NCBI GenBank assembly: GCA_023436525.1
Contig: JAEZIW010000123.1
Location: 1 to 6,482 of the forward strand
DNA length: 6,482 bases
Reading direction: 5' to 3'
Source of the DNA: Bacillota bacterium
GTDB lineage: Bacteria > Bacillota > Clostridia > Christensenellales > SZUA-584
Every line of letters begins with the position of its first letter. Within the stretch, counting starts at the first letter, position 1. Below, piece by piece: positions 1 through 5,570 of the stretch. Below the pieces are notes generated by a model. That model was not told the DNA's origin and ran no database searches. It was given only the letters and a program-made list of their open reading frames with translations. The position numbers and the translations under genes are program-made.

Positions 1-1577
1 GCATATTCCATACCATATTTCGCAAAGATGCCCGCAATCAGCACGCTTTCGGCTTTGCCGCTTTCAAAGTTGGCCACTGTCTGGAAGCTTTCGCCGGGCT
101 TCTCCGAGAAACAGTTTAAATTCAGGCAGTCGTTCCAGTCTGCGCGGCCAATCAGCGGCAGCCCGTGCGGCCCCTTGTTTGTTACCGTGAAGTTGATGCT
201 GCGGCGCAGATGTTCAAACAGCGTCTGCTCGCTGCCCGGTTTGTTGTCGAACGGAACAAGCTCGTTTAATATGCCGGCATCGCCCGTTTCACGGATGTAT
301 GCAACGGTGCAAGCGACGAGCCATAGCGGGTCGTCGTTGAAGCCGGTGCCCACATCGGTGTTGCCGCGCTTGGTGAGCGGCTGATATTGATGATACGTGC
401 TGCCGTCTTCAAATTGAACGGCGGCGATATCGAGTATACGCTCGCGTGCACGCTCGGGAACAAGATGAACAAAACCAAGTATATCCTGACAGCTGTCTCT
501 AAAGCCCATTCCGCGCCCGACACCGCTTTCAAAATAGCTGGCACTGCGGCTCATATTAAACGTGATCATGCATTGGTACTGATTCCAAATGTTCACCATA
601 CGGTTCAGCTTGTCGTTGGCGCTCGTCAGAGAGAAGCGGCCCAGCAGCTCTTCCCAGTTGCTTTGCAGAGCCAAGAGCGCGGCCTGTACTGCCGCGGTGG
701 TTGCGTATTTGCTGATCAATGCTTTGGCTTTTGTCTTGTTGATAATGCCTTTGCTTTCCCATTTTTCTTCGTTGCTGTTTTCAACGTATCCCAGAATGTA
801 GACGAATGTCTTTTGTTCTCCGGGCAGCAGCTCAATATCGAGGCGATGGCTGGCAATCGGCGACCAGCCGCTGGCTGCACTGTTGCCGCTGTTGCCGCTC
901 TGAACCATTGCCGGTGCTTCCCAGGAACAGAAACGTCCGAGGAACGTCTCTCTATCTGTATCAAAGCCGTTTATCGGCGCATTCACACTGTAAAAAGCAT
1001 AGTGGTTACGGCGTTCGCGGTATTCCGTTTTATGATAAAGCACGCTGCCGTCTATCTCCACTTCGCCGATGTTTAAATTGCGCTGAAAGTTCTGAGAATC
1101 GTCTGCCGTGTCCCAAAGGCACCATTCAATGGCACTGTAAACCTGAATTGTCTTCTTTTCTGTGCTGGTGTTTTCAAGCTTGAGCATATTGATTTCGCAG
1201 GTATCCCCAAGCGGTACAAAACAAGTCAATTCAGATTGAAGGTTGTTTTTTGCGCCTTCAAAAACCGTGTAATTCAAGCCATGCCGGCATTTGTAACTGT
1301 CAAGCGGTGTTTTAGACGGTAAAAACCCGGGGTTCCAAACGGTATCCGCTTCTTTAATATAATAATGACGGCCATCTTGATCATACGGCACATTGTTGTA
1401 ACGATAGCGCGTGATGCGGCGAAGCTTAGCATCTTTATAAAAACAATAGCCGCCGCCTGTGTTGGAGATGATGCTGAAAAAGTCTTTGCTGCCAAGATAA
1501 TTAATCCACGGCATCGGTGTTGCGGGTGTCTCAATGATATATTCTTTGGCGGTGTCGTCAAAATAGCCGTACTTCAT
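1..1577 (-). CDS. cbpA: Cellobiose phosphorylase, glycoside hydrolase family 94 (partial, C-terminus outside window)
   Basis: A frame open from ATG at 1577 to the left edge gives 525 complete codons without a stop; clostridial cellobiose phosphorylases are about 810 residues, so roughly one third is missing. The enzyme phosphorolyses cellobiose to alpha-glucose 1-phosphate and glucose in the cytoplasm, an energy-saving step after import. Seen in the translation: an N-terminus MKYGYFDDTAKEYIIETPAT followed by PWINYLGS and LRRITRYRYNN, typical of the N-terminal beta-sandwich; then the (alpha/alpha)6 barrel with GRGMGFRDS (R360, D361), FEDGSTYHQYQPLTKRG, GFNDDPLWL and RADWNDCLN (D480, D483). The ADWND motif carries the family's catalytic general acid, most likely D483. 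FSEKPGESFQT after it also fits cellobiose phosphorylase better than cellodextrin or chitobiose phosphorylase, but exact specificity is inferred. An AGGAGA ribosome site lies 8 nt before the start. It is divergent from the regulator and transporter genes and shares their operator region. Confidence 0.94.
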   Translation of the reverse strand, partial: MKYGYFDDTAKEYIIETPATPMPWINYLGSKDFFSIISNTGGGYCFYKDAKLRRITRYRYNNVPYDQDGRHYYIKEADTVWNPGFLPSKTPLDSYKCRHGLNYTVFEGAKNNLQSELTCFVPLGDTCEINMLKLENTSTEKKTIQVYSAIEWCLWDTADDSQNFQRNLNIGEVEIDGSVLYHKTEYRERRNHYAFYSVNAPINGFDTDRETFLGRFCSWEAPAMVQSGNSGNSAASGWSPIASHRLDIELLPGEQKTFVYILGYVENSNEEKWESKGIINKTKAKALISKYATTAAVQAALLALQSNWEELLGRFSLTSANDKLNRMVNIWNQYQCMITFNMSRSASYFESGVGRGMGFRDSCQDILGFVHLVPERARERILDIAAVQFEDGSTYHQYQPLTKRGNTDVGTGFNDDPLWLVACTVAYIRETGDAGILNELVPFDNKPGSEQTLFEHLRRSINFTVTNKGPHGLPLIGRADWNDCLNLNCFSEKPGESFQTVANFESGKAESVLIAGIFAKYGMEY

Positions 1578-1585
1578 CGTGATGG

Positions 1586-1591
1586 TCTCCT
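1586..1591 (-). promoter_or_regulatory. Ribosome binding site of the cellobiose phosphorylase
   Basis: Read on the minus strand this is AGGAGA, 8 nt before the ATG at 1577-1575. It fixes the start codon, which also matches the usual N-terminus of the family (MKYGYFDD). Confidence 0.85.
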
Positions 1592-1612
1592 ATGTTCTGC
1601 ATATTGAATGGA

Positions 1613-1626
1613 CGATAACGATTTCG
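1613..1626. promoter_or_regulatory. LacI-type operator O3, in the phosphorylase leader
   Basis: CGATAACGATTTCG matches the palindrome CGAAAACGTTTTCG at 12 of 14 positions, with the central CG at 1619-1620. It lies about 7 to 20 nt downstream of the predicted phosphorylase transcription start (near 1633), a position where a bound repressor would block initiation or early elongation. The site family is inferred from three similar sequences in this one intergenic region. Binding by the neighbouring LacI protein is expected but not shown. Confidence 0.7.
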
Positions 1627-1639
1627 CTATCTGCCGATT

Positions 1640-1668
1640 ATTGTACACAACGCTGAATAAAATGTAAA
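1640..1668 (-). promoter_or_regulatory. Sigma-A-type promoter of the cellobiose phosphorylase
   Basis: On the minus strand, TTTACA (1668-1663) is followed after exactly 17 nt by TACAAT (1645-1640); each hexamer differs from consensus at one position. Transcription would begin near 1633, giving a leader of about 55 nt that contains operator O3 and the AGGAGA ribosome site. Confidence 0.78.
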
Positions 1669-1802
1669 GATATTTAATCAGAAACTAGTACAAACGTTAA
1701 AATGCCGAAAACAACAATGTAAATTCACGTAAACATAAACCTATAATCGTTATATATATAAAAGTATCCAAAAAAATGATGGTATTTTATGATGAAACCC
1801 TA

Positions 1803-1832
1803 TTGACTTATCGGAAAATGATGCTATATAAT
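1803..1832 (+). promoter_or_regulatory. Sigma-A-type promoter of the regulator/transporter operon
   Basis: TTGACT (1803-1808) and a perfect TATAAT (1827-1832) are separated by 18 nt. The predicted start near 1839 coincides with operator O1 and leaves a leader of about 108 nt before the regulator ATG at 1948. This is the only strong plus-strand promoter I can see ahead of the four plus-strand genes. Confidence 0.8.
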
Positions 1833-1839
1833 AAAGGCA

Positions 1840-1853
1840 CGAAAACGATTAAG
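1840..1853. promoter_or_regulatory. LacI-type operator O1, at the operon transcription start
   Basis: CGAAAACGATTAAG matches CGAAAACGTTTTCG at 11 of 14 positions, with its central CG at 1846-1847. It begins 7 nt after the -10 box, so a bound repressor would directly obstruct RNA polymerase. The 10-mer CACGAAAACG that starts at 1838 recurs in inverted orientation at operator O2. Confidence 0.72.
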
Positions 1854-1917
1854 CGAATTGAACATAAAAAATAACAGAAAAAAGCCACAATTCACCTCGT
1901 TAGCAGGCTAAAGTGGT

Positions 1918-1931
1918 ATAAAACGTTTTCG
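1918..1931. promoter_or_regulatory. LacI-type operator O2, just upstream of the regulator's ribosome site
   Basis: ATAAAACGTTTTCG contains the perfect 10-bp palindrome AAAACGTTTT (1920-1929) and matches CGAAAACGTTTTCG at 12 of 14 positions. Its centre is 78 bp from the centre of O1. It lies deep in the untranslated leader, ending 2 nt before the GGGG ribosome site, so it could act as an elongation roadblock or as an auxiliary operator for looping with O1. The role is inferred. Confidence 0.72.
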
Positions 1932-1947
1932 TGGGGTATAGCTGCAT

Positions 1948-2979
1948 ATGGTCACAATCAAAGATATATCTAAAAGATGCGGTGTATCCGCCGCAACAGT
2001 GAGCAAAGCGCTCAATGGCTATACAGACATTGGCGAGGATACGGCAGAATATGTACGCAATGTGGCCAAAGAGATGGGGTATCTGCCTAACGCAACAGCC
2101 AGAGCCCTCAAAACGAACCGCTCGAACAATATTGGCGTTTTGTTTGTGGATCAAACGCACTGCGGCTTAACACACGAATACTTCTCGTCTGTTCTCAACA
2201 GTTTTAAAGAGGAAGCAGAAGGCCGCGGCTTCGATGTGACATTTATCAGCAAGAACATCGGGCAGTTTCAAATGAGTTACTATGAGCATTGCAAATACCG
2301 CAATTGTGACGGCGTGGTGATTGCAAGCGTTAATTTCAAGGATCCGGACGTCGTTGAATTGGTCAACAGCGAAATACCGACAGTGACGATTGACCATGTT
2401 TTTGACAACAGAACGGCGATACTGTCTGACAATGTTGATTGCATCGGCAATCTGGTGCGGTATCTATACGATAACGGTCACAGAAGGATTGCGTATATAC
2501 ACGGCGAGGACACCTCGGTGACTCAAAAGCGGCTCGCCAGTTTTTATAAAACATGTTTTGCTCTCGGGATCGAGGTTCCTGAGGAATATGTTAAACCTGC
2601 GTTATACCATGACCCCAAGACGAGCGGGCTGGCCACGCGCGATTTGCTGGCTTTGCCCGTAAAGCCCACCTGCATCATGTATCCCGATGATTTTTCTTAC
2701 ATCGGCGGTATGAATGAGATTGAAAAGCAAGGGCTGTCAATTCCGGAAGACATCAGCGTGGCGGGGCATGACGGTATCTATCTTTCTCAGGTGCTGCGCC
2801 CGAGGCTGACGACACTCAAACAGAACACGGAGCTGCTCGGCAAAGAGGCAGCCACTAAGCTGATTGAAGCCATTGAATCGCCCAAAACATTTATTCCGCA
2901 GCAGGTGATTGTACCCACACAGCTGATTGAGGGCAGAACGGTTAAGAACATGGTGACACCATTAAGTCTTGTTTTTTAA
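1948..2979 (+). CDS. LacI/GalR-family transcriptional regulator (probable cellobiose-responsive repressor)
   Basis: At 343 residues this has the usual family length. Residues 2-24 (TIKDISKRCGVSAATVSKALNG) form the DNA-binding helix-turn-helix, with the recognition helix at about 14-23. The hinge follows at about 47-60 (PNATARALKTNRS), with Leu54 in the place of the leucine that inserts into the operator's minor groove. From residue 61 (NIGVLF) the sequence is a periplasmic-binding-protein-like effector domain with dimer interface, ending in the family signature RPRLTTLKQN near residues 285-295. The ATG at 1948 is chosen because the helix-turn-helix starts immediately after it; GGGG at 1933-1936 is a weak ribosome site 11 nt upstream. 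It faces away from the phosphorylase and precedes the transporter genes, and operators in its own leader suggest autorepression. The effector (perhaps cellobiose) is inferred from context only. Confidence 0.95.
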   Translation: MVTIKDISKRCGVSAATVSKALNGYTDIGEDTAEYVRNVAKEMGYLPNATARALKTNRSNNIGVLFVDQTHCGLTHEYFSSVLNSFKEEAEGRGFDVTFISKNIGQFQMSYYEHCKYRNCDGVVIASVNFKDPDVVELVNSEIPTVTIDHVFDNRTAILSDNVDCIGNLVRYLYDNGHRRIAYIHGEDTSVTQKRLASFYKTCFALGIEVPEEYVKPALYHDPKTSGLATRDLLALPVKPTCIMYPDDFSYIGGMNEIEKQGLSIPEDISVAGHDGIYLSQVLRPRLTTLKQNTELLGKEAATKLIEAIESPKTFIPQQVIVPTQLIEGRTVKNMVTPLSLVF

Positions 2980-2983
2980 AAAG

Positions 2984-3000
2984 AGTTCTCCTAAAGAACT
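2984..3000 (+). other. Small stem-loop after the regulator gene
   Basis: AGTTCT (2984-2989) pairs perfectly with AGAACT (2995-3000) around a 5-nt loop, starting 4 nt after the regulator stop codon. The stem is short and AT-rich, and what follows (TCAAATAGTTTTC) is only loosely T-rich. At best it is a weak or partial terminator that would attenuate read-through into the binding-protein gene, or simply an RNA structure between cistrons. Confidence 0.4.
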
Positions 3001-3019
3001 TCAAATAGTTTTCAAATTG

Positions 3020-3039
3020 GCATGCGGACTGACGCATGC
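3020..3039 (+). other. Stem-loop in the leader of the binding-protein cistron
   Basis: GCATGCG (3020-3026) pairs perfectly with CGCATGC (3033-3039) across a 6-nt loop (GACTGA). A run of A follows instead of T, so it is not a plus-strand intrinsic terminator. It ends 9 nt before the AGGAGG ribosome site of the binding protein. It contains the spurious upstream ATG at 3022. A role in protecting the 5' end of a processed transcript is possible but inferred. Confidence 0.5.
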
Positions 3040-3048
3040 AATAAAAAA

Positions 3049-3054
3049 AGGAGG
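3049..3054 (+). promoter_or_regulatory. Ribosome binding site that fixes the binding-protein start
   Basis: A perfect AGGAGG lies 12 nt before ATG 3067. The in-frame ATG at 3022 lies upstream of this site inside a stem-loop and has no ribosome site of its own, so 3067 is the start. Confidence 0.88.
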
Positions 3055-3066
3055 AAAGAAATAACA

Positions 3067-4488
3067 ATGTTAAAAAGACTGATTGTTAGCATGGTTGCTA
3101 TTGCTATGCTTCTCTCGCTGGCTGCTTGCGGCGCTCCCGCTGCACAGACATCTGAATCTGTCGCTCCCGCGGACTCTGCTGCGGAAAAGCCGTCTGAAGA
3201 CGCGCCTGCAACTGAGGAAGTTGTTGCTGACACCGGCAAAGTGCTCAACATTTACTGCTGGAATACGGAATTCCAGGACAGATTTAAGACCTTCTATGAA
3301 GAAGCCGGTCTGCTCCCCGAAGGTGTAACGGTCAACTGGGTTATCACCCCGAGCGCCGATGGTGCCTACCAGCAGAAACTTGACGAAGCGCTGCTTGCAC
3401 AGGAATCAGCGGCTGCGGATGATAAGGTTGACCTCTTCCTTATTGAAGCCGACTATGCGCTTAAATATGTGAACAGCGACTACTCTGCTGACGTTTACAA
3501 AACAATCGGCCTGACAGAAGAAGACACAGCCGGAATGTATCAGTACACGAAGGACATCTGCACAGATACCAACGGCGCACTCAAAGGCGTTTCATGGCAG
3601 GCTTGCCCGGGCGGCTTGATCTATCGCCGTTCTATCGCGAAAGACGTTATTGGAACCGATGATCCGGCTGAAGTACAGAAAGCTCTCGATTCTTGGGATA
3701 AGTTTGACGCCGTTGCGGCACAGGCCAAGGAAAAAGGTTATTTGATGACCTCCTGCTACGTTGCTGACTATCGTGTGTTCTCGAACAACATTTCGGCTCC
3801 TTGGGTTAACGACAAAGACGAAATCGTTATTGATCCGGCTATCAACAAGTGGATTGAACAGTCGAAAACTTACATGGATAAGGGATATACACTTCCTTAT
3901 GACGAAGTCTTTTTACCGGAATCTATGGCTGAAGCCAAAGAAGACGGCAAAGCAATGTGCTACTTTGGACCTGGCTGGTTCTTCGACTTCTGCTTAAAGC
4001 CGGCAGCTCTGGCTGATGCTGAAGGAAAAGAAGAAGTGGGCAACGGCAGCTTTGGCGATTGGGCTATTGTGAAAGGACCTCAGGGCTTCTTCTGGGGCGG
4101 CACATGGCTGAGTGCGGCGACCGGTTCTGATAACCTGAACCTCGTTAAAGACATTATGAAGACGCTGGCCTGCGACAAGGATACGCTTGTAGCGATTACC
4201 CAGAAGTATGGCGACTTCACAAACAACGTTGATGCGATGACACAGCTCGCGGGCGATTCGAGCTTCGGCTCTCCGTTCCTTGGCGGTCAGAACTTCCTGT
4301 CGGTGCTGCTTGACAGCGCGCAGAGCATCAACATGAAGAATATCACACAGTATGACCAGTTGCTTAACGAACCCCTGCAAAAAGCGATGAAGGATTATAT
4401 GCTTGGCAACATCACGCTTGATGAAGCATGGGCTAACTACTATACAGGTGTTAAGGAAACCTATCCGAACCTGAAGATACCTGCATAA
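3067..4488 (+). CDS. Carbohydrate ABC transporter substrate-binding lipoprotein (family 1 type)
   Basis: This 473-residue protein starts at ATG 3067, where a classical lipoprotein signal begins: MLKRL, a hydrophobic core, and the lipobox LAAC with Cys21 as the lipid-anchored first residue of the mature protein. Residues 22-57 are a flexible Ala/Pro/Ser/Glu-rich linker. The bilobed binding fold starts at about 59 (VLNIYCWN). Aromatic residues suited to stacking on sugar rings appear at W177 (SWQACPGGLIYRRS), W304 (YFGPGWFFDF) and W343/W347 (FFWGGTWLS). The family delivers oligosaccharides to MalFG-like permeases on the outer face of the membrane. Both permeases follow directly, and a cellobiose phosphorylase lies divergently upstream, so cellobiose or short cellodextrin is the likely ligand; this is inference. 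It lies 87 nt after the regulator without a clear promoter of its own. Stem-loops flank the cistron on both sides. Confidence 0.95.
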   Translation: MLKRLIVSMVAIAMLLSLAACGAPAAQTSESVAPADSAAEKPSEDAPATEEVVADTGKVLNIYCWNTEFQDRFKTFYEEAGLLPEGVTVNWVITPSADGAYQQKLDEALLAQESAAADDKVDLFLIEADYALKYVNSDYSADVYKTIGLTEEDTAGMYQYTKDICTDTNGALKGVSWQACPGGLIYRRSIAKDVIGTDDPAEVQKALDSWDKFDAVAAQAKEKGYLMTSCYVADYRVFSNNISAPWVNDKDEIVIDPAINKWIEQSKTYMDKGYTLPYDEVFLPESMAEAKEDGKAMCYFGPGWFFDFCLKPAALADAEGKEEVGNGSFGDWAIVKGPQGFFWGGTWLSAATGSDNLNLVKDIMKTLACDKDTLVAITQKYGDFTNNVDAMTQLAGDSSFGSPFLGGQNFLSVLLDSAQSINMKNITQYDQLLNEPLQKAMKDYMLGNITLDEAWANYYTGVKETYPNLKIPA

Positions 4489-4500
4489 TCTGATCGTTTA

Positions 4501-4538
4501 AATTATCGCGGCAAAGCGATTGCTTTGCCGCGATAATT
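4501..4538 (+). other. Perfect 17-bp intercistronic stem-loop between binding protein and permease
   Basis: AATTATCGCGGCAAAGC (4501-4517) pairs without mismatch with 4522-4538 around a GATT tetraloop. It begins 12 nt after the binding-protein stop codon and ends 36 nt before the permease start at 4575. No T-tract follows (the next bases are ATGTCATTATTG), so it does not look like a full intrinsic terminator. Strong intercistronic stems after binding-protein genes are known, as at malE-malF, to protect the upstream mRNA from 3' exonucleases and raise binding-protein output over permeases. That role is inferred here; partial termination is the alternative. Confidence 0.85.
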
Positions 4539-4562
4539 ATGTCATTATTGACTATAAGAGAT

Positions 4563-4566
4563 GAGG
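4563..4566 (+). promoter_or_regulatory. Ribosome binding site that fixes the first permease start
   Basis: GAGG lies 8 nt before ATG 4575. The alternative in-frame ATG at 4539 directly abuts the 17-bp stem-loop, which leaves no room for a free ribosome site, so 4575 is preferred. Starting there also gives a short charged N-terminus (MLSKDRAKKIK) before the first membrane helix, as is usual. Confidence 0.8.
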
Positions 4567-4574
4567 TAGTTAAT

Positions 4575-5570
4575 ATGTTAAGTAAAGACAGAGCAAAGAA
4601 GATAAAGTCTGTCAGTTACGCAAAGTGGGGCTATATTTTTATTGCCCCGTTCCTTATTGCATTTATTGTTTTCCAATTAGTTCCGTTACTATCAACAATC
4701 TATAACAGCTTTTTTGAAAATTATCGCGTTGGTCTTCAGCAAGTGGGGCCAAATTTTATTGGGCTGGATAATTATGCGAAATTGTTAAGCGAAGGCGAGC
4801 TGGCCAGTGCAGCGTTAAACACAGCCGTTATATGGGTTTTGGGTTTCATACCGCAGCTTCTGATATCGCTGCTCTTGGCTGTTTGGTTCACCAGTTATCG
4901 CTTAAAATTGAAGGGTCAACGTTTTTTTAAAACGGTTCTATATTTGCCGAACCTCATTATGGCATCGGCATTTGCAATGTTATTCTATATGCTGTTTTCT
5001 CCCGCCGGGCCGATAAACCAGATGCTCACCCAAGCCGGGGTGATAGACAAATCGATCATGTTTTTTGACGTACCTATCACCAACCGAGCCATTATGGCCT
5101 TTATGAATTTTCTCATGTGGTTCGGAAACACAATGATACTGCTGATGGCGGGTATTATGGGAATTGATCAAAGCTTATTTGAGTCTTCTGAGATCGACGG
5201 CGCGAAACCGCTGCAGGTGTTTTTCAAGGTGACCCTGCCGTTGCTGGCTCCTATACTGGCCTACGTTATCATCACATCAATGATCGGCGGCATCCAATTG
5301 TTTGACATACCTCAGGTTTTAACAGCGGGGCAAGGCACGCCGGACAGAACCGCTATGACGCTTATTATGTATTTAAACAGGCTGCTGGCAAGTAAGGATG
5401 TGGGTATGGCGGGTGCTGTGTCTGTGCTGGTATTCATTGTGACCGGTATACTCAGTGTATTCGTCTATAAATCGCTTATGAAGAATTATACAACACAAAC
5501 AAAAACAAAAACAAAAGGGCTCAAGACGAAATCCTATAATAAGGTTCAGAATGAGGAGGCACAGTTATGA
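4575..5570 (+). CDS. Sugar ABC transporter permease, MalF/UgpA type
   Basis: This 331-residue integral membrane protein has six predicted helices, at about residues 19-40, 82-105, 117-137, 165-188, 218-240 and 275-298. The cytoplasmic EAA loop that docks on the ATPase is visible at 203-222, beginning ESSEIDGA and ending VTLP. The pattern FIAPFLIAF near the N-terminus and the conserved YLPNLI segment are typical of MalF-like subunits of oligosaccharide importers (CUT1 class). It forms a heterodimeric channel with the next gene product, whose ATG overlaps this gene's stop (ATGA, 5567-5570), indicating translational coupling. The C-terminal tail after about 300 is hydrophilic and Lys/Thr/Gln-rich (TQTKTKTKG), encoded partly by an ACAAAA-type repeat. 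The cognate ATPase is not in the window. Substrate assignment to cello-oligosaccharides rests on context. Confidence 0.95.
   Translation: MLSKDRAKKIKSVSYAKWGYIFIAPFLIAFIVFQLVPLLSTIYNSFFENYRVGLQQVGPNFIGLDNYAKLLSEGELASAALNTAVIWVLGFIPQLLISLLLAVWFTSYRLKLKGQRFFKTVLYLPNLIMASAFAMLFYMLFSPAGPINQMLTQAGVIDKSIMFFDVPITNRAIMAFMNFLMWFGNTMILLMAGIMGIDQSLFESSEIDGAKPLQVFFKVTLPLLAPILAYVIITSMIGGIQLFDIPQVLTAGQGTPDRTAMTLIMYLNRLLASKDVGMAGAVSVLVFIVTGILSVFVYKSLMKNYTTQTKTKTKGLKTKSYNKVQNEEAQL
5495..5516 (+). repeat. Short A/C simple repeat in the permease C-terminal tail
   Basis: The block consists of ACAAAC followed by near-perfect repeats of ACAAAA and encodes alternating Thr/Gln and Lys residues (TQTKTKTK) after the last membrane helix. 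It is short and in frame; it may vary in length between strains by slippage. Confidence 0.6.
5553..5559 (+). promoter_or_regulatory. Ribosome binding site of the second permease, inside the first permease gene
   Basis: GAGGAGG lies 7 nt before ATG 5567 and within the last codons of the upstream gene. It is much stronger than the site of the first permease, which would help balance synthesis of the two coupled subunits. Confidence 0.85.

Noticed and set aside
877..899. A tandem GGCAACAGC-like repeat within the phosphorylase gene (SGNSGNS)
   Set aside because: It is only about two copies, encodes a flexible surface loop, and is too short to call a repeat element.
387..1076. A 229-codon plus-strand frame, with several shorter ones, opposite the left-edge gene
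   Set aside because: It is antisense to the GH94 gene, whose minus-strand translation carries many conserved motifs throughout. The plus-strand product is Cys/Ala-rich, resembles no family I know, and lacks a ribosome site.
1719..1747. A perfect TATAAT at 1742-1747 as a second plus-strand promoter
   Set aside because: The sequence 17 nt upstream (GTAAAT) does not resemble a -35 box, and such hexamers are expected in this AT-rich stretch.
1893..1915. A possible hairpin or riboswitch in the regulator leader (TTAG/CTAA plus CAC/GTG)
   Set aside because: The helices are only 4 and 3 bp with bulges, and no known riboswitch core is visible. Operator placement explains the long leader better.
2953..2981. 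A possible weak promoter ahead of the binding-protein gene (GTGACA, about 16 nt, TTTAAA)
   Set aside because: The -10 match is poor and the sequence overlaps the end of the regulator gene. It is not strong enough to claim beside the clear promoter at 1803-1832.
3994..4380. A 128-codon minus-strand frame opposite the binding-protein gene
   Set aside because: It is a shadow of the intact plus-strand gene. It has no recognisable domain or ribosome site, and its composition is typical of antisense translation.
4501..4538. Reading the 17-bp stem as a standard Rho-independent terminator
   Set aside because: No run of T follows on the plus strand, nor on the minus strand side, and the permeases downstream have no promoter of their own.
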